Positions 43,821-51,720 of a stretch of 64,000 bases of DNA are shown here, one piece after another (the first letter of the stretch is position 1; each line of letters begins with the position of its first letter). This DNA comes from CAVVAH01 sp963746175 (GTDB taxonomy: Bacteria > Actinomycetota > Actinomycetes > JACCUZ01), in assembly GCA_963746175.1 (NCBI GenBank), contig CAVVAH010000001.1, forward strand, positions 992,001 to 1,056,000. Reading direction: 5' to 3'. The notes beneath the pieces are model-generated. The model ran no database searches. It was not told where the DNA came from and was given only the letters and a program-made list of their open reading frames with translations. Both the position numbers and the translations under genes were made by a program.

Positions 43821-46034
43821 TCAGCCGGTGCAGGCCTCGCTGTCGTAGCGGCAGGCGACGACCTGAGGCGTCTCGACGTCGTGGCCCGTCTGGAGGTTCG
43901 CGGCCAGCCGGACGAACTGGGCGTGCGTCCAGGCCAGCGGCATCGCCGACAGGGTGGGCTCACCGGGCGTGTACCGCCGCGCTGAGCCGCTGGGCGGGTT
44001 GTGGTCCCAGACCTGCTCTGCCATCAGGTGGCTGGCGTCATCCGCCGCCCGCCCCATGGTGCGGAGCAGCCGAGTCGCCGCTCGCGTGCGACCGGCGGCC
44101 AGGGCGTACTCGCCGCGCTCGCCGGAGAGCAACGGCCAGCCGCGGCCGATCGTCTGCCCGGAACCCTTGTCGGTGGGCTCCCACTGACTGCCGTCACGCT
44201 TCTCGCCGTAGCCGTCGAAGCTCGCGCGGTGCCAGAACCGGCCGTTGGCGGTGCGGTAGCCGAGCTGGTCGTCCACGACCGCAAGCGAGCTCAGGACCAC
44301 CGGGTCGTCAGCCCGCTTCACGCCGAGCCGCACCAGGTCGAGGAAGCTCGGGTCCACGACCCGCCGCTCGTCGATGAGCGGACCGCCGTCGCTCACCTGC
44401 ATCTGCGTCCCGGAGTCCGGCTCGCCGGTCGCCGTGATCCGCAGGTAGTACGGGTCGTCGCTGTACGGACCGGTGGTGGTGGCCGTCCAGCCCTCGACCT
44501 GCTGCTGCCACGCGTCCGCGGTCTGCTCGTACGTCCCGGCACTCGCCACGTCACCGTTCCTGCGTGCGATGTCTGCCGCGCACACCAGCCCCGCGATCTC
44601 GGCGCCGATGGTCGCCGGGGACCAGCCCTTGGCGTTCTCCCAGCGCTCCTGCGGGGTCTGCGGGCCGTGCGCGACGACGTAGTCGGCCGACTTCTTCACG
44701 TGCGCCCAGTCCGCGCTACCGGTTCGGCGGAGCTGGTGGGCAAGCACGATCGGGAAGGCGACCTCGTCCATCTGCAGGTCGCCGAAGACCGGCGTCCCGT
44801 CGAGCCGCGAGTTCTGGGGGAACGAGCCGTCAGCCCGCTGCTGGTGCTGCCACAGGTAGTCCAGGGCACGGTTCGCTGCGCCCTTGTCTCCGGTCGCCAG
44901 GAGGCCGGTCGCGATCTGGTACAGGTCACGCGACCAGACCGCGTGGTAGACGGCGAGGTCCTGAAGGGAGTTCGCCCAGGCCCACGGGCGACCGGGAGCG
45001 GCGACGAACCCACCTCGGTAGGTCTTGTCCTCGCTGGCCGCCAGGACCATGGCCGACACGTTCCACTCCGTGGTGAACGAGCCCACGCTCGCCGGTGCGG
45101 TGCGGATCGAGCGCAGGTAGTGGTTCCAGCCCGCGTCGTAGCGCGCACGCGACGACGCGAAGGCGGTGCCGAGGGATGCCTGGGCGACGGACAGCGCGCG
45201 ATCGGTCGTCGAGCCGAACGCGATGGCCACCCTGGCACTGCGGTGGCCGCGGAGACCCGTCAGTGGCAGCTCCCCCGTCTGCACGACGTTCCCGGGCTGG
45301 TCGGCGCTGTACGCCCAGTCCATCCGGTGGTCCGACCGCAGGTCCTGCCAGCCGTCGCTCGTCCCGAGGTACCCGCTGGAGGTCAGGGTCATGGCCGGGC
45401 TGGAGACGACCGCGCTCGCCACCGCCGAGTCGTCGTGGGAGAGCAACGACCCGCCGGGGCCGGAGCTCCCGATGTCGTCGTTCCCGGTCATGTCCAGCGC
45501 CGGGTCGTGCAGCAGGAACAACCGCAGCGGCTTGCCCGTGAGCGACTCGAAGCGGACCTTCTCCAGCACGCTCGCTCGGCGGGGATCGGTCACGAACGTC
45601 TTGGTGATCCGCCAGTCACCAGAACGCGCGGTGGACACCAGCCGGTAGGTCAGCGACCGGCTGCTCAGCAGCTGGACCCGGCTGCGGGCGTCCGAGTCTT
45701 CCCGGTCGGTGAAGGTCTTCCCGTCGGTCACGACGAACTGGCTGTCACGGACGCTCGGGGTGTCGATCCGCGGGTAATACACATCGCTGAGCTTGCCGCG
45801 CGAGAGGGTGTACCAGACCTTGCTCGCCACGCCGCGGGCTGTGCCGAAGCCGTCCTTGTCGCCCGGCACCCAGGTCGAGGCGGTGCCCGGGGCACCTGGT
45901 GCCGCACCGGTGGCGGCAACGGCGGGGGCCGTGCCGGGTGCCACCACCAACGCCGCCGTGATCGCGGCCCCGGAGAGGGCTGCGATGACGCCGCGTGGTC
46001 GCAGGGCGGGGGCGGTCTCCGGGCTGGGCCTCAT
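43821..46034 (-). CDS. Secreted GH15 glucoamylase / glucodextranase-like enzyme
   Basis: 737 aa from ATG 46034. A signal peptide (VIAALSGAAITAALVVAPG to AVAA), then an N-terminal beta-sandwich domain (VWYTLSRGKLSDVYYPRIDT) as in bacterial glucoamylases, then the (alpha/alpha)6 barrel: VWSRDLYQIATGLLATGDKG, GSFPQNSRLDGTPVFGDLQM, DEVAFPIVLAHQL, GWSPATIGAEIAGLVCAADI and HLMAEQVWDHNPPSG, where the EQVWD Glu is the general base. It would release glucose from alpha-glucan ends outside the cell. The gene is convergent with the nuclease gene. Confidence 0.88.
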   Translation of the reverse strand: MRPSPETAPALRPRGVIAALSGAAITAALVVAPGTAPAVAATGAAPGAPGTASTWVPGDKDGFGTARGVASKVWYTLSRGKLSDVYYPRIDTPSVRDSQFVVTDGKTFTDREDSDARSRVQLLSSRSLTYRLVSTARSGDWRITKTFVTDPRRASVLEKVRFESLTGKPLRLFLLHDPALDMTGNDDIGSSGPGGSLLSHDDSAVASAVVSSPAMTLTSSGYLGTSDGWQDLRSDHRMDWAYSADQPGNVVQTGELPLTGLRGHRSARVAIAFGSTTDRALSVAQASLGTAFASSRARYDAGWNHYLRSIRTAPASVGSFTTEWNVSAMVLAASEDKTYRGGFVAAPGRPWAWANSLQDLAVYHAVWSRDLYQIATGLLATGDKGAANRALDYLWQHQQRADGSFPQNSRLDGTPVFGDLQMDEVAFPIVLAHQLRRTGSADWAHVKKSADYVVAHGPQTPQERWENAKGWSPATIGAEIAGLVCAADIARRNGDVASAGTYEQTADAWQQQVEGWTATTTGPYSDDPYYLRITATGEPDSGTQMQVSDGGPLIDERRVVDPSFLDLVRLGVKRADDPVVLSSLAVVDDQLGYRTANGRFWHRASFDGYGEKRDGSQWEPTDKGSGQTIGRGWPLLSGERGEYALAAGRTRAATRLLRTMGRAADDASHLMAEQVWDHNPPSGSARRYTPGEPTLSAMPLAWTHAQFVRLAANLQTGHDVETPQVVACRYDSEACTG

Positions 46035-46124
46035 CGGGGCTCCTTCGGCACGACATCGGGACGAAGCGCTCACGCCCTACCCGCTACGCTCGCAACTACT
46101 CGCTACGTGCACCCGGAGGCGTCT

Positions 46125-46412
46125 GTGATCACCGCGATCGTGCTCGTGCACGTGGAGGCCGACCGCATCCCCGAGGTGGCCGAGGTCATCGCCGCGCTCG
46201 AGGGCGTGAGCGAGGTCTACTCGGTCACCGGCGGGGCCGACCTCATCGCGATGGTCCGGGTCCGCGAGCACGAGGCGCTCGCCGACGTCATCGCCGACCG
46301 GCTGAGCAAGGTCGACGGCGTGCAGGCGACCGAGACGCACATCGCCTTCCGCACCTACAGCCAGCACGACCTGGACGCGGCCTTCTCCCTCGGCGCCGAG
46401 GGCGCCGACTAG
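46125..46412 (+). CDS. Stand-alone Lrp/AsnC ligand-binding (RAM) domain protein
   Basis: 95 aa from GTG 46125, with GGAGG just upstream. It consists only of the Lrp ligand domain: TAIVLVHVEADRIPEVAEVI, LEGVSEVYSVTGGADLIAMV and a last strand VQATETHIAFRTYS; the DNA-binding helix-turn-helix is absent. Such proteins form oligomers that bind amino acids. It stays near trpD in several actinobacteria. Its TAG stop overlaps the TAG stop of the convergent PAP2 gene in one CTAG. Confidence 0.85.
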   Translation: MITAIVLVHVEADRIPEVAEVIAALEGVSEVYSVTGGADLIAMVRVREHEALADVIADRLSKVDGVQATETHIAFRTYSQHDLDAAFSLGAEGAD

Positions 46413-47353
46413 GGCACCGGCGCGTCTCCCGCCGGGTCCGGAGCGGTTCCGGGCCGCTCCGGGGAAGGAGCGAACGTCAGGCCCGGCACCAGCGCCAGCA
46501 CGGCTGCCATGATCATGCACGCCGTGCCGGCGATCGCAGCCAGCCCGGCCAGGTAGGCCGTCCCGTCGACGACCGCCCCACCCGGACGGAGACCGATCAG
46601 CTCGGCCGCTCCCGCCAGGAGGGCAGCCCCCAGCAGGGCGCCCCCGCCGGCCTGAGCCAGCCGCCGGGCAACCCGTCGCTCGGGCCCCGAGGCGCTGTCC
46701 GGCACGGTCGCCCCGTCCTCCACCAGCTGCACGACCAGGGCGACGACCGCCACCCAGGCCCCGACCACGAGGAACGCGGCCACCGAGTCGCTGGGCCGGT
46801 GCCACCCGGCGGACATCGTGGCAGCCGCGGTCAGCGTCGCGTAGCCCGTCCCCGCGACCGACAGCACCGGTCGCAGCCGGGCGGGCAGCACCACGATGAG
46901 CGCCACGACCACGGAGAAAGCCACGGTGCTGTGGCCGCTGGGCAGGCTGTTCAGCGTGGCCGGAGTCCGCTCGGACAGGCCGAGGTCCGGGCGGCTCAGC
47001 ACCGCGTGCTTGAGCAGCTGGCTGGTCAGGTTGGCTCCGAGCAGCAGCGCCAGGGCAGCCAGCCCCACCGCGCGGCGCAGCCGGAGCAGCGCGACCACCG
47101 CCACCAGGGCCGCGGCCCCCAGGATCGACGCGACCGACACCACGTCGAGCACCCGCTCGACCACGTCGGTCACCCGGGTCCGGCTCGCCACCGCGCCGCG
47201 AAGCGCGTGCCCGTCCAGCACCCGACCCGGCACGGTCCAGACCGCGAACCGGTCGACGAGCGCCACCCCCGCGGCGCAGCCGACCGCCGCGGCCGCGGTC
47301 AGCGCCGTGGCGACGGCCCGGTCCCGTCGAAGCCCGGAAAGGAGGAGGCGCAC
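46409..47353 (-). CDS. PAP2-superfamily membrane phosphatase
   Basis: 314 aa from GTG 47353. Seven or so membrane helices and the three phosphatase motifs: KHAVLSRPD, TLNSLPSGHSTVAFS and SAGWHRPSDSVAAF (catalytic His in GWHRPSD). Expected to dephosphorylate lipid phosphates such as undecaprenyl diphosphate or phosphatidate at the membrane's outer face. The ~40 C-terminal residues are Pro-rich. 18 bp downstream of trpD on the same strand. Confidence 0.83.
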   Translation of the reverse strand: MRLLLSGLRRDRAVATALTAAAAVGCAAGVALVDRFAVWTVPGRVLDGHALRGAVASRTRVTDVVERVLDVVSVASILGAAALVAVVALLRLRRAVGLAALALLLGANLTSQLLKHAVLSRPDLGLSERTPATLNSLPSGHSTVAFSVVVALIVVLPARLRPVLSVAGTGYATLTAAATMSAGWHRPSDSVAAFLVVGAWVAVVALVVQLVEDGATVPDSASGPERRVARRLAQAGGGALLGAALLAGAAELIGLRPGGAVVDGTAYLAGLAAIAGTACMIMAAVLALVPGLTFAPSPERPGTAPDPAGDAPVP

Positions 47354-47371
47354 GCCGCGACCGTACGCGGC

Positions 47372-48430
47372 TCAGCTCGGGGCGAGGCGGCGACTCGCGT
47401 CCACCCAACCGGCCAGGGCCCGCGCGGCCGAGCCGCTGTCGACCGACTCCGCGGCCCGCCCCAGCGCGCCGCGCAGCGCATCGATGATCGAGCCCGCGGG
47501 GTCCGGCTCGAGGGCCACCAAGGCGGCGGCAGCGTTGAGCAGCACCGCGTCGCGGACCGGCCCGGCCTCCCCCGCCAGGAAGCGCCGCGCCACCTCGGCG
47601 TTGTGCGCAGGGTCGCCGCCGCGCAGGGACCCGGCCTCGGCCCGCCGGATGCCGACGTCCTCGGGCGCCACCTGGTCGGCCGAGACGGCACCGTCGCGGA
47701 CCACCCAGACCTGCGACGTGGTGGTGGGCGTGAGCTCGTCCAGGCCGTCGTCGCCGCGGAACACCAGCGCGGACGTGCCCCGGTCGGCGAGCACGTGGGC
47801 CATGACGCCGGCCAGTCGGGCGTCGGCGCACCCGACGGCCTGGGCCGAGGGCTGCGCCGGGTTGGCGAGCGGGCCGAGGATGTTGAAGAAGGTGGGCACG
47901 CCGAGCTCGCGGCGCGGCACGGCGGCGTGCCGCAGCGCCGGGTGGAAGCGCGGCGCGAAGCAGAACGTCACGCCCGTCGCGTCGAGGCACTCTGCGGCCT
48001 GCGCGGGATCGAGGTCGACGACGACGCCGAGCTCCTCGAGCAGGTCCGCGGAGCCGCACGCGGAGGACGCCGAGCGGTTGCCGTGCTTGACGACACGAGC
48101 GCCGGTGCCGGCGACGACCATCGCCGACATCGTCGAGATGTTGACGGTGTTCGCCCGGTCGCCGCCGGTGCCGCAGGTGTCGACGGACGGGCCTTCGACG
48201 CTGAACCGGGCCGCCAGCCCGAGCATGGCGCGTACCAGCCCCGTGATCTCGTCCGGCGCCTCGCCCTTGGCGCGCAGCGCGACGGCGAAGCCGGCCACCT
48301 GCACCGACGTGGCCTCGCCGGACATCACCTGCTCCATGGCCCACGCGGTGTCGGCCGCCGTGAGGTCGGTGCCGGCGAGCAGGGTCGAGAGCAGGCCTGG
48401 CCAGGTGGGTGCCGGCCGCTCGTCGGTCAT
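47372..48430 (-). CDS. trpD: Anthranilate phosphoribosyltransferase
   Basis: 352 aa. Transfers phosphoribose from PRPP to anthranilate in tryptophan synthesis. It has VDTCGTGGDRANTVNISTMS (PRPP loop), KHGNRSASSACGSADLLEEL, and FAPRFHPALRHAAVPRRELG with FFNILGPLANPA. Length normal. The rest of the trp genes are not in the window, as in mycobacteria, where trpD lies beside ctaE. Starts at ATG 48430, 12 bp after the receiver-like gene. Confidence 0.95.
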   Translation of the reverse strand: MTDERPAPTWPGLLSTLLAGTDLTAADTAWAMEQVMSGEATSVQVAGFAVALRAKGEAPDEITGLVRAMLGLAARFSVEGPSVDTCGTGGDRANTVNISTMSAMVVAGTGARVVKHGNRSASSACGSADLLEELGVVVDLDPAQAAECLDATGVTFCFAPRFHPALRHAAVPRRELGVPTFFNILGPLANPAQPSAQAVGCADARLAGVMAHVLADRGTSALVFRGDDGLDELTPTTTSQVWVVRDGAVSADQVAPEDVGIRRAEAGSLRGGDPAHNAEVARRFLAGEAGPVRDAVLLNAAAALVALEPDPAGSIIDALRGALGRAAESVDSGSAARALAGWVDASRRLAPS

Positions 48431-48442
48431 GCGCTCATGGGG

Positions 48443-48835
48443 TCAGGACAAGGACTCGGCGCCACGGCGCCGCATGAGGTCGGCCACGGTGCGGGCCAGC
48501 ACGATGGGGTCCAGCGGGTGCGGCACCGCGGCCTCGGCCCGCGACCAGTTGGCCAGCCAGCTGTCCGTCACGCGGCCGGTCAGCACCACGATCGGTGGGC
48601 ACTGGAAGATCTCGTCCTTGGCCTGCCGCGCGATGCCCATCCCTCCGGTGGGGGTCGCCTCGCCGTCGAGGATCGCCACCGAGACACCGCCCCTGTCCAG
48701 CGCGGCGATGACGGCCGGCCCGGTGGCGCACTCCAGCCACTCCACGTTCGGGACGTCAGCGGCCGGACGCCGCCCGATCGCGAGCTTCACCTTCTCGCGC
48801 GTCTCGACGTCGTCGCTGTAGACGAGCACCGTCAT
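48443..48835 (-). CDS. Receiver-like small protein
   Basis: 130 aa from ATG 48835 (MTVLVYSDDVETREKVKLAI); a longer frame reaches GTG 48934, but the family begins at this ATG. Receiver fold: an SDD acidic pair, AILDGEATPTGGMG in place of the phosphoacceptor strand (Asp present), VVLTGR with the conserved Thr region, no Lys in the last strand, so phosphorylation is doubtful. There is no output domain. Conserved beside trpD/ctaE in actinobacteria; function unknown. Confidence 0.78.
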   Translation of the reverse strand: MTVLVYSDDVETREKVKLAIGRRPAADVPNVEWLECATGPAVIAALDRGGVSVAILDGEATPTGGMGIARQAKDEIFQCPPIVVLTGRVTDSWLANWSRAEAAVPHPLDPIVLARTVADLMRRRGAESLS

Positions 48836-49081
48836 CGTGGCGTCGGGCGCGTGCTCCGGCCGCACGGGGACTCCGGACCCCAGGGCACGGGGTTCGCCGG
48901 TCGAGATCGACTGGATGCGGGGGGCGTCGCTCACGCGCAGATGCTACCGACCGTGGGGGGGCGGGCGCGCCCTCGGTGCCGCCCGGCGGCCGGGCGGTCG
49001 GGTGCTGCGCTCCCGGCCCCGGCCGTGGCTGCGGGATCCGGCGCGAACCCGTCGGGGGGTCGGGGGTGCCGACCGGGCCGC

Positions 49082-49101
49082 GGACCGCAATAATGCGGTC
49101 C
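49082..49101 (+). promoter_or_regulatory. Palindrome and -10 element at the ctaE start
   Basis: Perfect 8-bp arms GGACCGCA (49082-49089) and TGCGGTCC (49094-49101) around ATAA. Within it AATAAT (49089-49094) matches the -10 box in five of six bases, which would place transcription at or next to the GTG at 49102, giving a leaderless ctaE mRNA. A bound regulator would block the promoter. Confidence 0.5.
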
Positions 49102-49716
49102 GTGGCGACCGAAGCGGCTCCAGGAGCCTCCACCAGGCCCAGTCACGTCCCGGCGTCCCGCCCGGACACGACGTCGGTGGGCACCATCGTGTGGCTCTCG
49201 TCGGAGCTGATGTTCTTCGCGGCCCTGTTCGCGATGTACTTCACGATCCGCTCCGTCAGCCCGGGACTCTGGGACACCGAGCCGGAGCTGCTCAACATCC
49301 CGTTCTCGACGTTCAACACCACCGTCCTGGTCCTGTCCTCCGTGACCTGCCAGCTCGGGGTGTTCGCCGCGGAGAAGGGCGACGTCGTCCGGCTCCGGAT
49401 GTGGTTCATCATCACCTTCTTCATGGGCGCCTTCTTCATCGGCGGCCAGGTCTACGAGTACTCCTCGCTGGTCGCCGAGGACGGTCTGACGCTCAGCTCC
49501 AACGCCTATGGATCGGTCTTCTACCTGACGACCGGCTTCCACGGGCTGCACGTCACGGGCGGCCTGCTCGCCTTCCTGCTGGTGCTCGGCCGCACGTTCA
49601 CGGCGAAGCGCTTCACGCACGGTCACGCCACCAGCGCGATCGTGGTGTCGTACTACTGGCACTTCGTCGACGTCGTCTGGATCGGCCTCTTCGCGACCAT
49701 CTACCTCATCAAGTGA
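49093..49716 (+). CDS. ctaE: Cytochrome c oxidase subunit III
   Basis: 207 aa from ATG 49093, or 204 from GTG 49102, which may be the real leaderless start (see the -10 element above it). Five membrane helices: TTSVGTIVWLSSELMFFAAL, FNTTVLVLSSVTCQLGVFAA, MWFIITFFMGAFFIGGQVYE, FYLTTGFHGLHVTGGLLAFL and SYYWHFVDVVWIGLFATIYL. Length and motifs are typical of actinobacterial aa3 oxidase subunit III. First gene of ctaE-qcrC-qcrA-qcrB, encoding the bc1-aa3 supercomplex. Confidence 0.95.
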   Translation: MRSVATEAAPGASTRPSHVPASRPDTTSVGTIVWLSSELMFFAALFAMYFTIRSVSPGLWDTEPELLNIPFSTFNTTVLVLSSVTCQLGVFAAEKGDVVRLRMWFIITFFMGAFFIGGQVYEYSSLVAEDGLTLSSNAYGSVFYLTTGFHGLHVTGGLLAFLLVLGRTFTAKRFTHGHATSAIVVSYYWHFVDVVWIGLFATIYLIK

Positions 49717-49724
49717 GAGGGCCC

Positions 49725-50552
49725 GTGACCCGACCCATCACACCTCCGCTGCTGCGCCGTGTCCTGGGCGCGGTGTCGCGCCGCCGTCGCCACCGGTTCG
49801 CACCGGTGGTGCTGCTGCTCACGGCCCTGGCCGCCACCGGTGGCGCCTACTCCGCCTTCGCACCGACCAACAGCGCAGAGGCGGCAGCCGGCATCAGCAC
49901 GCAGACGCTGGAGGAGGGCCGCGCGCTCTTCCTCAAGAACTGCGCCACCTGCCACGGGCTCAACGCCGAGGGCGGCAGCGACGGGCCGAGCCTCGTCGGC
50001 GTGGGTGCCGCTTCGGTCGACTTCCAGGTCGGCACCGGCCGGATGCCGGCCCGCGAGCTCGGCGCCCAGATCGAGGCCAAGACCGTCGAGTTCGAGCCCG
50101 ACCAGATCGCGGCGCTGGCGGCCTACGTCGCCTCGCTCGGCCCCGGCCCGGAGATCCCCTCGACGTCGGACGTGTCCACCAAGGACGCGAACGCCGCTGA
50201 GGGCGGCTCGATCTACCGCACCAACTGCGCGATGTGCCACAACTACGCCGGCTCCGGCGGGGCGCTGACGCGCGGCAAGTACGCACCGTCGCTGAAGCAG
50301 ACGACGGCCAAGCACATCTACGAGGCCATGCTCACCGGTCCGCAGTCGATGCCGGTCTTCGGCGACACCACGATGACGCCCGAGGACAAGCGCGACATCA
50401 TCGCGTTCCTCAAGACGACCCGGTCCGAGGCGTCGCCCGGCGGCGCCCGGCTCGGGAAGGTCGGGCCGGTCAGCGAAGGTGCGGTCGGCTGGCTGGTCGG
50501 CCTCGGCGCGCTGATCGGCTGCGCCGTGTGGCTGGGAGCGAAGGCGAGATGA
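49725..50552 (+). CDS. qcrC: Cytochrome bc1 complex diheme cytochrome c subunit
   Basis: 275 aa from GTG 49725. One N-terminal signal/anchor helix, two cytochrome c domains with haem motifs CATCH and CAMCH, and a C-terminal membrane helix (VGWLVGLGALIGCAVWLGAK). In actinobacteria this cytochrome cc passes electrons directly from the bc1 to the aa3 complex. Starts 8 bp after ctaE. Confidence 0.95.
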   Translation: MTRPITPPLLRRVLGAVSRRRRHRFAPVVLLLTALAATGGAYSAFAPTNSAEAAAGISTQTLEEGRALFLKNCATCHGLNAEGGSDGPSLVGVGAASVDFQVGTGRMPARELGAQIEAKTVEFEPDQIAALAAYVASLGPGPEIPSTSDVSTKDANAAEGGSIYRTNCAMCHNYAGSGGALTRGKYAPSLKQTTAKHIYEAMLTGPQSMPVFGDTTMTPEDKRDIIAFLKTTRSEASPGGARLGKVGPVSEGAVGWLVGLGALIGCAVWLGAKAR

Positions 50553-50555
50553 CCC

Positions 50556-51716
50556 ATGAGTGACCAGCGGCACACCGGACCGGGCGTGCAGCAGGACGAC
50601 GAGCGCATCCGGGCGGGTGCAGGCGGGGGAAGTTCAGACGTGCCGGACTCGACCGTCGCCACCAGCTCGTCCAACGACGCCCTCATGGGCGCCGAGGGCA
50701 CCAGCCACGCTGGTGCCGGGCAGGACGTCGAGCTCAGCGGTCGCTACGCGAACCCGGGCCTGCCGGCGCACGTCTACCGCCGCTCGGACATCGACCCCAA
50801 GGCCGCGGCCCGCCGCGAGCGTGAGGTGGCCGCCTTCTTCGGCCTCAGCACCCTCGGCACGCTGCTCTTCATCGTGGCCTACTTCGCAGTGAAGCCTGCG
50901 GGAGCCTCGGGCGAGGACATGCTGGAGAAGGTCGGCCTGTCGACCCGGCTCCTCGGTCTCGGGCTCGGGCTGGCGTTGTTCTGCATCGGCGCCGGCGCCA
51001 TCCACTGGGCCAAGACCCTGATGCCCGACGACGAGATCGTCGCCGAGCGCAAGCCGATGCGCTCGTCCGACGAGGACCGCGCCGAAGCAGTCGTGGCCAT
51101 GAAGGAAGGGGCTGCCGGCGCGGCCCTGGGCCGTCGCAAGCTGATCCGCAACAGCCTGCTCGGTGCGCTCGCACCGCTCGGGCTGCTCGCGATCATCCCG
51201 CTGCGCGACCTCGGCCCGCTCCCCGGCGCCAGCCTGGCCTACACCGCGTGGAAGCCCGGCAAGCGGCTCTGGACCGACCCCACCGGCCGACCCATCAAGG
51301 CCGCCGAGGTGCCGATCGGCACCGTCATCCACGTGCAGCCGGCGAACATCGACAAGATGCCGGATCCGCTCAACGAGCGCGCCAAGGCGACCACGCTCGT
51401 CATCCGGCTGGAGCCGGACGAGATCACCGACCCGAAGCAGAAGCGCTGGGCGGTCGACGGCATCGTGGCCTACTCCAAGGTCTGCACGCACGTCGGCTGC
51501 CCGGTCGGCCTGTACGAGCAGCAGACGCACCACCTGCTCTGCCCCTGCCACCAGTCGACGTTCGACGTGACGAAGGACTGCGCAGTGGTCTTCGGCCCGG
51601 CAGCGCGCCCCCTGCCGCAGCTGCCGCTGGCCGTGGACAGCGAGGGCTACCTCGTGTCCACCGACGACTTCCAGGAGCCGATCGGCCCGAGCTTCTGGGA
51701 ACGAGGGGAGCGTTAA
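50556..51716 (+). CDS. qcrA: Cytochrome bc1 complex Rieske iron-sulphur subunit
   Basis: 386 aa from ATG 50556. A long N-terminal Ser/Gly/Asp-rich extension of about 75 residues, three membrane helices (for example FFGLSTLGTLLFIVAYFAV, LLGLGLGLALFCIGAGAIHW), then the Rieske domain with CTHVGCPVG and CPCHQSTFD, which hold the 2Fe-2S cluster with two Cys and two His. The three-helix form is the actinobacterial type. Starts 3 bp after qcrC. Confidence 0.95.
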   Translation: MSDQRHTGPGVQQDDERIRAGAGGGSSDVPDSTVATSSSNDALMGAEGTSHAGAGQDVELSGRYANPGLPAHVYRRSDIDPKAAARREREVAAFFGLSTLGTLLFIVAYFAVKPAGASGEDMLEKVGLSTRLLGLGLGLALFCIGAGAIHWAKTLMPDDEIVAERKPMRSSDEDRAEAVVAMKEGAAGAALGRRKLIRNSLLGALAPLGLLAIIPLRDLGPLPGASLAYTAWKPGKRLWTDPTGRPIKAAEVPIGTVIHVQPANIDKMPDPLNERAKATTLVIRLEPDEITDPKQKRWAVDGIVAYSKVCTHVGCPVGLYEQQTHHLLCPCHQSTFDVTKDCAVVFGPAARPLPQLPLAVDSEGYLVSTDDFQEPIGPSFWERGER

Positions 51717-51720
51717 CCAC

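Noticed and set aside
48836..48934. N-terminal extension of the receiver-like protein to GTG 48934
   Set aside because: The fold begins at MTVLVYSDD; the extension is Pro/Gly-rich and lacks structure.
45995..49093. A 1032-codon open frame on the plus strand
   Set aside because: It runs across the Lrp-domain, PAP2, trpD and receiver-like genes in the wrong frame or strand; low-complexity Arg/Gly/His content.
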